From positions 62,001 to 126,000 of the forward strand of contig NZ_JAGEMO020000015.1 of the NCBI RefSeq assembly GCF_017921975.2: DNA of 64,000 nt. Reading direction: 5' to 3'. The stretch comes from Hymenobacter terricola. GTDB lineage: Bacteria > Bacteroidota > Bacteroidia > Cytophagales > Hymenobacteraceae. Below are positions 52,288 to 59,972 of the stretch, in pieces (positions within the stretch are counted from its first letter, which is position 1; each line of letters opens with the position of its first letter). Below the pieces are notes generated by a model. That model did not search any database, had not been told where the DNA came from, and was given only the letters and a program-made list of their open reading frames with translations. Both the position numbers and the translations under genes were made by a program.

Positions 52288-52968
52288 CTATTGGGTCAGG
52301 CCGATGCCCACGTAAACCTGGAAGGTCTGGTTGTGGAATTTGGTGTCGTTTCCGGTGGCGCCAATAAGCGGCGAGAAGGAGCGGCCTTCTTTGATAACGC
52401 GGGCCAGGCCCAAGTCGTAGCGGGCCCCGACGCGGGCCGGGCCGATGCGGGCTTCGAGGCCGGCCACGCCGGCAATATCAAAGTTGTTGAAGCCGTTGTC
52501 GTTCAGGTCCAGGTCTTTGCCGTAGGCACTGACTTTGGTGAGCAGCGACACCTCCGGGCCAATGTGGAAGCTGATGTTGTCGGTGATGTTGCCTACGTAG
52601 AGGATGGGCAGCGACAAATAGTCGAGGCGCAGGTCCGACAAGCCCGCGTTGTTGTAGTTGGACCGAATGCCTTTGCGGGAATAGAGCAGCTCAACCTGAA
52701 CGGAGGAAAAGTCGTTGAACCCAAACTGGCCGTAAACCCCGGCGTGAAACGTGTTGAGGCTGCTGCGACCATTGAAGGCATCCTGGCCGCCGCCGTAGAA
52801 ATTAGACAAGCTGTAGCCGCCCTTGACGCCGAAGCCGGTGTTGCGCGAATCGGTGGTTTTGCCGCCGGTGTAGTCTTTGGAGGAAAGCGAGCCACCCGGG
52901 CGGGCCTGGGCAAAAGCAGCGGGAGCAGTGGCAACGGCCAGCAGTAAAAATAGAAGAGTCTTTTTCAT
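52288..52968 (-). CDS. Outer-membrane beta-barrel protein (PorT-like, OMP_b-brl family)
   Basis: 226 residues. Signal peptide MKKTLLFLLLAVATAPAAFA, then a loop rich in Gly/Ser/Thr, and strands such as TGFGVKGGYSLSNFYGGGQD, VQVELLYSRKGIRSNYNN, LRLDYLSLPILYVGNITDNI and ARVGARYDLGLARVIKEGRS. It ends TFQVYVGIGLTQ. The 'GYSLSNF' opening and 'YLSLPIL' strand are common in the OMP_b-brl_2 family of Bacteroidota. It is a small eight-stranded barrel, role unknown. Single gene. Confidence 0.82.
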   Translation of the reverse strand: MKKTLLFLLLAVATAPAAFAQARPGGSLSSKDYTGGKTTDSRNTGFGVKGGYSLSNFYGGGQDAFNGRSSLNTFHAGVYGQFGFNDFSSVQVELLYSRKGIRSNYNNAGLSDLRLDYLSLPILYVGNITDNISFHIGPEVSLLTKVSAYGKDLDLNDNGFNNFDIAGVAGLEARIGPARVGARYDLGLARVIKEGRSFSPLIGATGNDTKFHNQTFQVYVGIGLTQ

Positions 52969-53119
52969 GGGTGAAAAATGGTGGGGAATAAGGCCAATAG
53001 CAAGGAAGGTTACTATTTCCGTTTGTCCCTATACTTTTCCGGGACTATAAGGTTGCCCGACGCCACGGACGGGGTTGAAAAAATAATGCGCCGCCGGCCT
53101 GTCGTAAGCAGTTGGGCGC

Positions 53120-53127
53120 TACCTTTG
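53120..53127 (+). promoter_or_regulatory. -7 box of the tRNA-Val gene (TACCTTTG)
   Basis: Exact TAnnTTTG, 33 bases before the 5' end of the tRNA. No clear -33 TTG is found. Confidence 0.5.
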
Positions 53128-53160
53128 GGGCCGTTGCACTGCCCGGCGGTGCGGCAATCC

Positions 53161-53235
53161 GGGGTGTTAGCTCAGTTGGTTCAGAGCGCCACCCTGACAC
53201 GGTGGAGGTCGTTGGTTCGAGCCCAATACGCCTCA
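53161..53235 (+). tRNA. tRNA-Val (anticodon GAC)
   Basis: 75 bases with a complete cloverleaf. The acceptor stem GGGGTGT pairs with ACGCCTC (one G-U), then the D-arm GCTCAGTTGGTTCAGAGC. The anticodon stem is CCACC/GGTGG with loop CTGACAC, so the anticodon is GAC (valine). The T-arm is GTTGG-TTCGAGC-CCAAT and the discriminator base is A. The CCA end is not encoded. A hairpin with a T-run follows. Confidence 0.95.
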
Positions 53236-53238
53236 CAA

Positions 53239-53275
53239 AAGCCCTCACTGCACTGCGCGGTGGGGGTTTTTTATT
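53239..53275 (+). terminator. Terminator after tRNA-Val
   Basis: CCCTCAC and GTGGGGG pair (one G-T), separated by a short loop and followed by TTTTTT. Confidence 0.55.
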
Positions 53276-53804
53276 AATTGCCCCCCGGTTTTATATGATT
53301 TAAGACTCAATGAAACCGAGCAGACAATCTTCACAGAGGACATTGGGCCGTTCGTGTGAATGAGGCAGTCTAGCAAAAGAGCCTTACCCGGCCAAGTGCG
53401 TTACGGTCATCTTCTTCAGGCTAATCCGTATGGGCTGGTATAGCTCAATACATTCCACGCTATCAAGGGCTGTGCTAATAAGGGCTCTCTAATATGTTGG
53501 AGTACCTCCAAAAGTTAAGCGTTCAAAGTTGGAGGTTATTTTCAATACGGCAACGAGCTAATGCCTGATTTTTTGCTAATAAATTGGGGTTAGAGCATAT
53601 CAAGGATGTTTTTGCTGTCTACAGCCAACCCAGAAGCGTCCAATGGTACGGCACTTGCAAGTTGGTTGAAAGCCCGTGAGCACTTTGCCTAAGAGTTCAA
53701 ATAGGGAAGATTGGGTCTCAAGGTGCTGTATGTCGTGACGACTTAAGCCTTGAGCCCGCCAAAACGGTAGAAACGCAGATTAGCATCCTGCAAAAAGAAA
53801 TCCT
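53276..53804. other. AT-rich, apparently decayed region after the tRNA
   Basis: About 530 bases without an intact reading frame; the longest are broken by stops in every frame. The composition is clearly more AT-rich than the housekeeping part. On the minus strand, fragments such as LTGFQPTCKCRTIGRFWVGC can be read over short distances in one frame and are then lost, as in a degraded gene, but I cannot name the parent. Confidence 0.4.
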
Positions 53805-54644
53805 ATGGACTTACAATTTGAAGAAATAGATGGGTTACAAATTCGGTTTGCTCACCACTCTGTGGGTGCTCAGGAAAACGTGCTCTTGCTTGGACCTTTG
53901 CCAGAAAGCATCTTAGCATTTACCCCCGTCTGGGATAGGCTGGCCGCGGATTTCGATTTGCTGGCGATTGACTTGCCGGGCTTTGGTCATTCTGCCGGCC
54001 GGAGCGACCTAAGTGGTTGCGAGACGATGGCAGCCTTCGTAAACAAAGTGCTGGACCATTTTTCCTTTGCTACGCCGCACATCATCGGTCCGGACATTGG
54101 CACTCCAATCGCCCTGTTCATGGCGGCCCAGTTTCCAGAACGGGTAAAAAGCCTTATTGTAAGCGGTGGAGCCTGCGTCTACCCCTTGGAAGTAGGGCCT
54201 TTTATCGGTGGCTTAATAGCGGCGCCCGATTTATCCGGGTTCAAAGGAGTAGCAGCCAAGGATGCCGTTACCAGTTCATTGAGCACGCTCAAGAACTATC
54301 AGGTGCCCGAGGCTATTCTGGCAGACTATACCGCTTCCTATGAAGGAGAGGGCCGGTTGTTATCCGCTTTTCAGTTTTTAAAAAATTACGTCCTTGACCT
54401 ACCGGTATTGGACCGCCTGTTGGATGGTATTCGGTCGCCGGTAAAGATTATCTGGGGCCGTAACGATGCAGTAGCACCGGTTCGAAATGCCGAAATACTG
54501 CATAAGCGACTGCCTAACAGCGAGCTATCTATCATTGATGGTGGGGTGCACTATGTCTGGGAAGACAACTCGGCAGAATACTTAGCCCTGCTGCTAGACT
54601 GGTTGAACGGCGGCTACTTAAAGTTCTCTCCGGTGGCTGGCTAA
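53805..54644 (+). CDS. Alpha/beta hydrolase with Asp nucleophile
   Basis: 279 residues. The nucleophile elbow is HIIGPDIGTPIALF, with Asp97 in place of the Ser of lipases, as in haloalkane and fluoroacetate dehalogenases. The acid is Asp221 (WGRNDAVAP) and the base is His249 (GGVHYVWEDN). LAIDLPGFGHSAG is the oxyanion-side strand. Asp-nucleophile members are dehalogenases or epoxide hydrolases. The substrate is unknown. The gene follows a decayed region and is less GC-rich than core genes. It ends with YLKFSPVAG; no signal peptide is present, so it is cytoplasmic. Confidence 0.82.
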   Translation: MDLQFEEIDGLQIRFAHHSVGAQENVLLLGPLPESILAFTPVWDRLAADFDLLAIDLPGFGHSAGRSDLSGCETMAAFVNKVLDHFSFATPHIIGPDIGTPIALFMAAQFPERVKSLIVSGGACVYPLEVGPFIGGLIAAPDLSGFKGVAAKDAVTSSLSTLKNYQVPEAILADYTASYEGEGRLLSAFQFLKNYVLDLPVLDRLLDGIRSPVKIIWGRNDAVAPVRNAEILHKRLPNSELSIIDGGVHYVWEDNSAEYLALLLDWLNGGYLKFSPVAG

Positions 54645-54814
54645 TGAAGTCGCCAGATACGCGGCGTAGGCTGAAAAACTTACAGCCGCAGGAGTTCAAC
54701 TTACTTAGTGGGCAAGGATTTGGTGCGTTGGCAAGCTTTCAACTCGGGCAAGTTGGTATGCCAGGGGATGCGCGCTTGTGAATCAATTCAAATCACCCTA
54801 AATCATAAAATGTT

Positions 54815-55259
54815 ATGAAAAAAACGCTAAATACAGGCGTTTTAATGCGCAATAAGTGCATTGCCCGCACCTTTTATGAGGGCGCGGTGCGGGGTGATAT
54901 CACGGGGTTCGGGGCGTTCCTCCACCGTGGTTTCACCGTCCAGGCTCCCAACTACCTGCCTTGGGGTGGCTTGCACCGTGGGGCCTTACCTGCAGGAGGT
55001 GTTGCCGCAGGTTGCGCAAGCCTTGGATTTCAGCCGTTTCAGCTTCGAAAGCCTGACAGCCGAAGACGACCGGGTTGTCGCCGTCATCAACGTCGGCGTC
55101 CTGCACAGCAAAGCCATGCTGATGGTTTCTGAGCACTGGGTTATTCAGGGAGAAAAAGCCATTTCTCTCTGGGTGGCCTATTACGAACCCAAAGCCCTGC
55201 TGGAACAGCTTGAGAGCAGCAGTACCTCATTCTCAATGCTCACCCATACTCAACTTTAA
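54815..55259 (+). pseudogene. SnoaL-like protein gene split by a single-base frameshift
   Basis: The N-terminal part from the ATG at 54815 (or the ATG at 54845) reads MRNKCIARTFYEGAVRGDIT and TVQAPNYLPWGGLHRG. The next residues are in the +1 frame: PYLQEVLPQVAQALDFSRFS, then EDDRVVAVINVGVLHSKAML and WVAYYEPKALLEQL to the stop at 55259. Together they form a normal SnoaL/NTF2-like fold (about 147 residues). The break is in GGGG at 54980-54983; deleting one G restores a single frame. It may be a real inactivation or a sequencing error. Confidence 0.75.
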
Positions 55260-55348
55260 CGCCATGGATGCGACAGCACTTGCCATAAATTACGGGGCTC
55301 GCGACGAGCAGATACATTGCCATCCTTGAAATAGGGTTCGAGAGCCCG

Positions 55349-55582
55349 TTGAGCGCGCGTATTTTCTTTGAGAGCAGTGCCTACAAAGCCACGCAGAAAG
55401 AGCAGTCCAGGCAGGTTACCTCACTGGCTGTTTTCCTGGTAACCGGGGTTTACACCTTCGTTCGGGATGGCATCATCACCACCGCAGGTCTGCGGGGCAG
55501 CCGACAGGCCGAACTTATCGAACAAGTAGGAGCAGCCAACCAAACGAAAGAAGAGGTGACCCATCTTTTCAGAGCGAGCTGA
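55349..55582 (+). CDS. Unrecognised short reading frame
   Basis: 77 codons with a TTG start: KEQSRQVTSLAVFLVTGVYT, DGIITTAGLRGSRQAELIEQ and KEEVTHLFRAS. There is no homology I can recall. It lies between the frameshifted SnoaL gene and the convergent histidine kinase gene and may be a remnant. Its composition is near that of its neighbours. Confidence 0.25.
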   Translation: MSARIFFESSAYKATQKEQSRQVTSLAVFLVTGVYTFVRDGIITTAGLRGSRQAELIEQVGAANQTKEEVTHLFRAS

Positions 55583-55598
55583 ATAGAATATGAATGGG

Positions 55599-57896
55599 TT
55601 AGACACTGGCGGGCTGGAAAGCGGCCAAGTGTATGGCAGCAAAGCGCAGGTTGAGGCGCACGCCGCCGCCGCCGGTGAGGGAGAGGGTGCCGTGAAGCTG
55701 CTTGCTCAGGCCCTGGATGATGCTCAGCCCAAGGCTGCGGCTCGCTGCCACGTCGAAGCCAGCCGGCAGCCCCACCCCGTCGTCCTCGATGGTCAACTCG
55801 TAGCCTTCCTCCACCAGCCGGCGCAGCCCTACGGAAATGGTGCCCGTGCGCTGGTGGGGGAAGGCGTGCTTGAGGGCATTGGTCACGGCCTCGTTGATTA
55901 TCAGGCCCACTGGCGTGGCCAAGGCCACTTCCAAATCTACGCCCGAGACGTTGACCTGCTGCTGAATCGAGGGGCTGCAATCGAAGGAATTGACCAGCCG
56001 GGCGACAATTTCGCGGGTGTAGTCCTGCATGTTGACGCGGGCCAGCGAGTCGGACTGGTAGAGCTTCTGGTGAATCAGGGCCATGGCCTGCACCCGGTTC
56101 TGGCTCTCGCGGATGGCGGCCAGGGCCGGGGCGTCGCGCAGGTAGTGGGACTGGCGGCTGAGCAGCGAGCTGATGATTTGCAGGTTGTTCTTCACCCGGT
56201 GGTGAATCTCCTTCAGCATCCACTCCTTTTCTTCCAACAGCCCGTCCTTTTCCCCCAGCAACTCGTCCTTTTCGCCCAGCACTTGTTCCAGCGCCTGGTT
56301 CTGCTGGTTGATTTCCCGCTGCTGGATTTCCAGCAACGCCGTGCTGCGCTGTTTGACCCGGTAGCGGCTGTAGCTCACCCCCAGCAGCAGACTCAATAGC
56401 ACCGCGCTTCCTAGCAACGAGTTGCGCAGCAATTTCCCTTGCTTTAGGCTAACCTGTTGGAGTTGATTTTGCTTCGTTAATAACGTAATGTTCTGCTCTT
56501 TCTTTTTGGTATCGTATTGAATTTGCAGGCGGGCAATCTGCCTTGTTTTATTGGCACTGAACACCGAATCGATTATCGCTTTGTAGCGCTGGTAGTGTGT
56601 AATAGCTGCTGGAAATTGAGCTTGTGCAGAATCAACCTTGAAGAGTAGCAGTTGCACATTGGCCATGCGTTCCAACGGACCAAGCTTAGCTGTTAGGGCA
56701 AGAGCCTTATTTAAATAAAAGCGGGCGCGAGAGTATTGTTTGGTATGTAAACAAAAGATGCTTATGCTGTAATATCCCTCATTTTTATCTGCATCATCTA
56801 CTGTTTTAACAAACGCGAGCATCTTAGTCCAGTTTTGCTCGGCTAATTCATAGGAACCCAGAGCCGTATAGCACTCTCCCAAACGGAGTCCTATTTCGAA
56901 ATGCATCGCGTCTGGCTTATCGCAGACTGATGTGTGACTGCTTGCTGCCAGGAAAAAAGTAAGGGCCTGCCGTGTTTTTTTTTGGGTTAGGAGTACGCGG
57001 GTGATATGACTGGCAGGAAAGAATGCATCACAATTCCCTCCGTGCTGCTGCTGTATACGTTTCGCTTTTCCGTAGTAGACCAGCGCTTTATCATACTGCT
57101 TTAGTTCTTCGTAGACCCTGGCTAGCCGGCCATAAAATCCCCCAATGGATACTGTGTCGCGTGTCGCTTGAGCGCTTTCAATGGCGGCTAGCCCATCGTG
57201 AAGGGCCTCTTGATAGTTACCCATTTGCCGGTTCACGGCGAGCATCAGGTCGTAGGTATAGTGCAGCCGGTGCGAGCCAGCAGCACGGTAAAGGACAAGA
57301 ACCTGCTGCAACTCGCGCAAGGCTTGGGCTGACTGGCCTTGCCAGAGGTGCATGTCCGCAATTTGCTTGAGCAGGTAGGCTTCATTCGGCTTGTCGCCCA
57401 ACTTCAAATAGAGTTGCCGGGCCTTTTGGTAGCACACAATTTTTATGGGCAAATTCTCAGCCTCCGAACTATACGTTTGGCCTAAGTAGTAGTAGCCCAA
57501 AGCTTCCAACGGCTTATTCGCTTCCTGTTTGCTAAGTCGGATGCCCTCTTTGATTAAGGCCAATCTATTTGCCTCAGAACCTGTGCCAACGAGCTGGCCA
57601 AGCATGTATAGGCTTTTGATTTTGCCGCTGGTAAAGTGCAGCTTATTACTCAACTGCTCAGCCTGCTTGCTGTACTCGTACGCGTTAGCTAAAGGTTCTT
57701 TTAGTTCCTCGTGCCGGTCAATTAGTTCTCGGCTGAGCATTAGCAGCAAGTCGACCCGGTTGGTATCGGGTTGGCTACTGCGCAACCGCGTTTGTAAACT
57801 ATCCACTGCTGTTTGGCTCAACAGTGGATGCATGGGCTCCCCTTTAACAGAAGCAGATGCGCTTAAAACCAGCAGAATCAGTACGATGAACTTCAT
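55599..57896 (-). CDS. TPR-containing sensor histidine kinase (HisKA_2/HWE type)
   Basis: 765 residues from the ATG at 57896. A signal peptide (KFIVLILLVLSASASVKGEP) is followed by 450 residues of helical TPR-like repeats (LQQVLVLYRAAGSHRLHYTY, YGRLARVYEELKQYDKALVY, ERMANVQLLLFKVDSAQAQF). One membrane helix (LLGSAVLLSLLLGVSYSRY) precedes a coiled coil and the kinase. The H-box is LKEIHHRVKNNLQIISSLLS with His565; the ATPase has GLIINEAVTNALKHAF and EDDGVGLPAG. It should sense something in the periplasm through the TPRs. No response regulator is beside it, so its partner is unknown. Confidence 0.93.
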   Translation of the reverse strand: MKFIVLILLVLSASASVKGEPMHPLLSQTAVDSLQTRLRSSQPDTNRVDLLLMLSRELIDRHEELKEPLANAYEYSKQAEQLSNKLHFTSGKIKSLYMLGQLVGTGSEANRLALIKEGIRLSKQEANKPLEALGYYYLGQTYSSEAENLPIKIVCYQKARQLYLKLGDKPNEAYLLKQIADMHLWQGQSAQALRELQQVLVLYRAAGSHRLHYTYDLMLAVNRQMGNYQEALHDGLAAIESAQATRDTVSIGGFYGRLARVYEELKQYDKALVYYGKAKRIQQQHGGNCDAFFPASHITRVLLTQKKTRQALTFFLAASSHTSVCDKPDAMHFEIGLRLGECYTALGSYELAEQNWTKMLAFVKTVDDADKNEGYYSISIFCLHTKQYSRARFYLNKALALTAKLGPLERMANVQLLLFKVDSAQAQFPAAITHYQRYKAIIDSVFSANKTRQIARLQIQYDTKKKEQNITLLTKQNQLQQVSLKQGKLLRNSLLGSAVLLSLLLGVSYSRYRVKQRSTALLEIQQREINQQNQALEQVLGEKDELLGEKDGLLEEKEWMLKEIHHRVKNNLQIISSLLSRQSHYLRDAPALAAIRESQNRVQAMALIHQKLYQSDSLARVNMQDYTREIVARLVNSFDCSPSIQQQVNVSGVDLEVALATPVGLIINEAVTNALKHAFPHQRTGTISVGLRRLVEEGYELTIEDDGVGLPAGFDVAASRSLGLSIIQGLSKQLHGTLSLTGGGGVRLNLRFAAIHLAAFQPASV

Positions 57897-58025
57897 GATG
57901 TACAACTGGCAAGGGCCAAAGTAGTCAAATATAGCATGTTGCAAGAAAGCAATTGAGGTTTAAAGCACGCAGCAGGCCTCTGGCAGCAACAATTATTGGG
58001 ACATGGTGAACTTATTTATTCATTT

Positions 58026-58041
58026 TAGACTTTTTGGTCTA
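58026..58041. promoter_or_regulatory. Operator O1 before tetR (TAGACTTTTTGGTCTA), overlapping a -7 box
   Basis: A near-palindrome TAGAC-TTTTT-GGTCTA, of the form GACC-N4-GGTC in the other operators with one base changed. It overlaps the -7 box TATATTTG at 58040-58047 and lies 27 bases before the tetR start, so binding would block the tetR promoter (autorepression). Confidence 0.75.
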
Positions 58042-58067
58042 TATTTGCAGCATCAACCGCAACCGCC

Positions 58068-58664
58068 ATGACCAAGGCCGAAAGAACTAAGCAATTCATC
58101 ATCGAACAGGCGGCCCCTATTTTCAACGAAAAGGGCATTGCCGGCACTTCCATTGATGATGTCCTCAAGGCCGCGAAAGTGGCCAAGGGTTGCTTGTATG
58201 GCCATTTTGAAAGCAAAGCCGAACTTTCGTATGCCACGGTTGACTACCTGCTCCAGACCCTGGTTGACAAGCGCGATTCCCTGCTGCAGGCGCAGCAAAC
58301 CGCGCGGGGAAAGCTCTACGCGTTTATGGACATGAACCGGTATCCGTTGGCTACCTTCATCGAGGGTGGCTGCCCAATTGCCAACCTGGCAACGGAAGCT
58401 GATGATAACAACCCGGTAGTGAAGCAGAAGGTCAAAGTCGTTTTGCAAGCGGCCATCGAACTACTCACTGGCATTGTGCAGGAAGGCATTCGGACGGGAG
58501 AAATTTCGGCCGAGCTGAACCCGGAAGAGTATGCACTCAAGATGTTTACGGCGGTAGAGGGTGGCATCATGGTTTGCCGCACGCTGAACACCAACCTGCC
58601 CATGCAGACCATTCTGAAAAGTCTGAAAAAAGAGCTGGACGCCTTTTGTGTGGTGGCTGCTTAG
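58068..58664 (+). CDS. TetR/AcrR-family repressor
   Basis: 198 residues. The N-terminal helix-turn-helix is TIIEQAAPIFNEKGIAGTS-like, read here as FIIEQAAPIFNEKGIAGTSI and DDVLKAAKVAKGCLYGHFES, the standard TetR recognition helix. The C-terminal ligand domain has GGCPIANLATEADDNNPVVK, resembling YxaF/LmrA- and QacR-like repressors of quinone or drug stress. It probably represses itself, the SDR gene and perhaps the enzyme at 59973, through GACC-N4-GGTC operators seen in all three upstream regions. The inducer is unknown; the downstream enzymes suggest electrophiles such as quinones or nitro-compounds. Confidence 0.93.
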   Translation: MTKAERTKQFIIEQAAPIFNEKGIAGTSIDDVLKAAKVAKGCLYGHFESKAELSYATVDYLLQTLVDKRDSLLQAQQTARGKLYAFMDMNRYPLATFIEGGCPIANLATEADDNNPVVKQKVKVVLQAAIELLTGIVQEGIRTGEISAELNPEEYALKMFTAVEGGIMVCRTLNTNLPMQTILKSLKKELDAFCVVAA

Positions 58665-58750
58665 CGGCGGCCTTAGTTAATTTGAACTGACCAGGAAGAA
58701 TAGGTATTGCAGCTGCCTGATAAGCAGCATCAACCTTTTCTTTCTTTGAT

Positions 58751-58770
58751 ATTAGACCGTTTGGTCTAAT
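58751..58770. promoter_or_regulatory. Operator O2 upstream of the SDR gene (ATTAGACCGTTTGGTCTAAT)
   Basis: A perfect 8-base palindrome around GTTT, 61 bases before the SDR start. It shares TAGACC-N4-GGTCTA with O1 and O3. Confidence 0.8.
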
Positions 58771-58806
58771 CCTGGAGTAGGCCAGGGTTATTTTTTTCTT
58801 TTATAA

Positions 58807-58822
58807 TAGACCAAATGGTCTA
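58807..58822. promoter_or_regulatory. Operator O3 just upstream of the SDR gene (TAGACCAAATGGTCTA)
   Basis: A perfect 6-base palindrome around AAAT, ending eight bases before the SDR ATG at 58831. Binding here would also block translation or transcription start. Confidence 0.8.
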
Positions 58823-58830
58823 AACCAATC

Positions 58831-59577
58831 ATGGACATTCAAAAAGTCGCTCTCATCACGGGAGCAAATCGCGGCATCGGATTCGAAACCGCTAAGCAAC
58901 TGGCCCAGCAAGGCGTTACCGTTGTGCTGGCCGCCCGTCAACTAGCCGCCGCAGAGCAAGCGGCCGCCCTGCTCACGGGCGAAGGCTTTAAAGCGCACGC
59001 GCTGCAGCTGGACGTTACCAGTGCGCAGGACCGGACGGCTGCGGCGGCCTACTTGTCCGAACGCTTCGGCAAACTTGACATTCTGGTCAACAATGCGGGG
59101 GTGGCCCCGGCCGATTCGCAGTCGCTTTCCATCGGGAAGACTATTGACACGTCGGCGGAAGAGTTCGAGCTCATCTTCAATACCAACTTTTTCAGCATCG
59201 TCTACCTGACGCGCGAGCTGCTGCCCTTGCTGAAGAAAAGCGGGGCCGGGCGCGTAGTCAACGTGTCGAGCATCCTGGGTTCGCTGACCATTCACGCCCA
59301 GGAAAACAGCCCCATTGCCGGCTTCCAGGTGCTTTCGTATGATGCGGCTAAGGCGGCGTTGAACATGTTCACCATTCACCTGGCCAGGGAACTGGAAGGC
59401 ACGGGCATCAAGGTCAATTCGGCGCACCCCGGTTGGGTAAAAACCGAGCTGGGCGGACTCGATGCTGCTCCCATGGAGATAATCGACGGCGCTAAAACCA
59501 GCGTGGCGCTGGCGCTGCTTGGCGAGGAGGGCTCCACCGGCCGCTTCGTCCACCTCGACCAGGAACTGCCCTGGTAA
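58831..59577 (+). CDS. SDR-family carbonyl reductase-like oxidoreductase
   Basis: 248 residues. The NADPH site is VALITGANRGIGFETAKQLA and NNAGVAP follows; the catalytic Ser lies in NVSSILGSLTIH and the Tyr in LSYDAAKAALNMF with Lys four residues later. INSAHPGWVKTELGG is the substrate-loop segment found in carbonyl reductases that act on quinones and ketones. The cytoplasmic enzyme would reduce carbonyl groups with NADPH. Two TetR operators precede it. It is in the same direction as tetR, with a 166-base gap that carries the operators. Confidence 0.93.
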   Translation: MDIQKVALITGANRGIGFETAKQLAQQGVTVVLAARQLAAAEQAAALLTGEGFKAHALQLDVTSAQDRTAAAAYLSERFGKLDILVNNAGVAPADSQSLSIGKTIDTSAEEFELIFNTNFFSIVYLTRELLPLLKKSGAGRVVNVSSILGSLTIHAQENSPIAGFQVLSYDAAKAALNMFTIHLARELEGTGIKVNSAHPGWVKTELGGLDAAPMEIIDGAKTSVALALLGEEGSTGRFVHLDQELPW

Positions 59578-59621
59578 TTTGCCCAAAGCAGCCTTTGCCT
59601 GGCAGGCAAAATCGTGGCCTC

Positions 59622-59649
59622 GATGCGCTCCAAAATGTTGGAGCGCATC
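59622..59649 (+). terminator. Hairpin after the SDR gene
   Basis: GATGCGCTCCAA and TTGGAGCGCATC form a perfect 12-base stem with AATG in the loop. There is no clear T-run, so it may be a transcript-end hairpin of another kind. A smaller TTTGCCT/AGGCAAA hairpin lies upstream at about 59594. Confidence 0.45.
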
Positions 59650-59972
59650 CAAAAATATGTCTTCCATTTTGGAGAAAACAGGCTGCCGACATAGCTCATA
59701 AGTTTACCCCATTGGCTTAAAAACTGCTTTTTTGCCGCTTCAACGAGCCTTTTGTGTCGCTTGTCAGGTATGGCGCGGCCCTATGGTATAGTCCTTGGAT
59801 GAGCAAGTTCCTGCTACGGGCAGCATCCCCTATTTCTCAACAATTCATTACTGGCTCCAGGCAGACACGCTCGAAATAGCTATTGAAGCCGGACCTCGAT
59901 TATGACCTTTTGGTCGCAAGCATTGCCCTTCTGATAGTCAGGAACACTCACCAATTCTAAACAATCATTAAC
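59650..59972. other. Spacer with an operator-like site, upstream of the ene-reductase gene
   Basis: About 320 bases; moderately AT-rich, no reading frame of note. It holds the GACCTTTTGGTC site at 59904-59915 and short repeats. The start of the transcript for the gene at 59973 is not obvious. Confidence 0.4.
59904..59915. promoter_or_regulatory. Operator-like site O4 (GACCTTTTGGTC) before the ene-reductase gene
   Basis: A perfect GACC-N4-GGTC core as in O2 and O3, lacking the flanking TA/TA bases. It is 57 bases before the gene start at 59973. Confidence 0.55.

Noticed and set aside
53276..53804. Insertion sequence in the decayed region after the tRNA
   Set aside because: Fragments look like a decayed gene, but no transposase motif or terminal inverted repeats could be recognised, so no IS is called.
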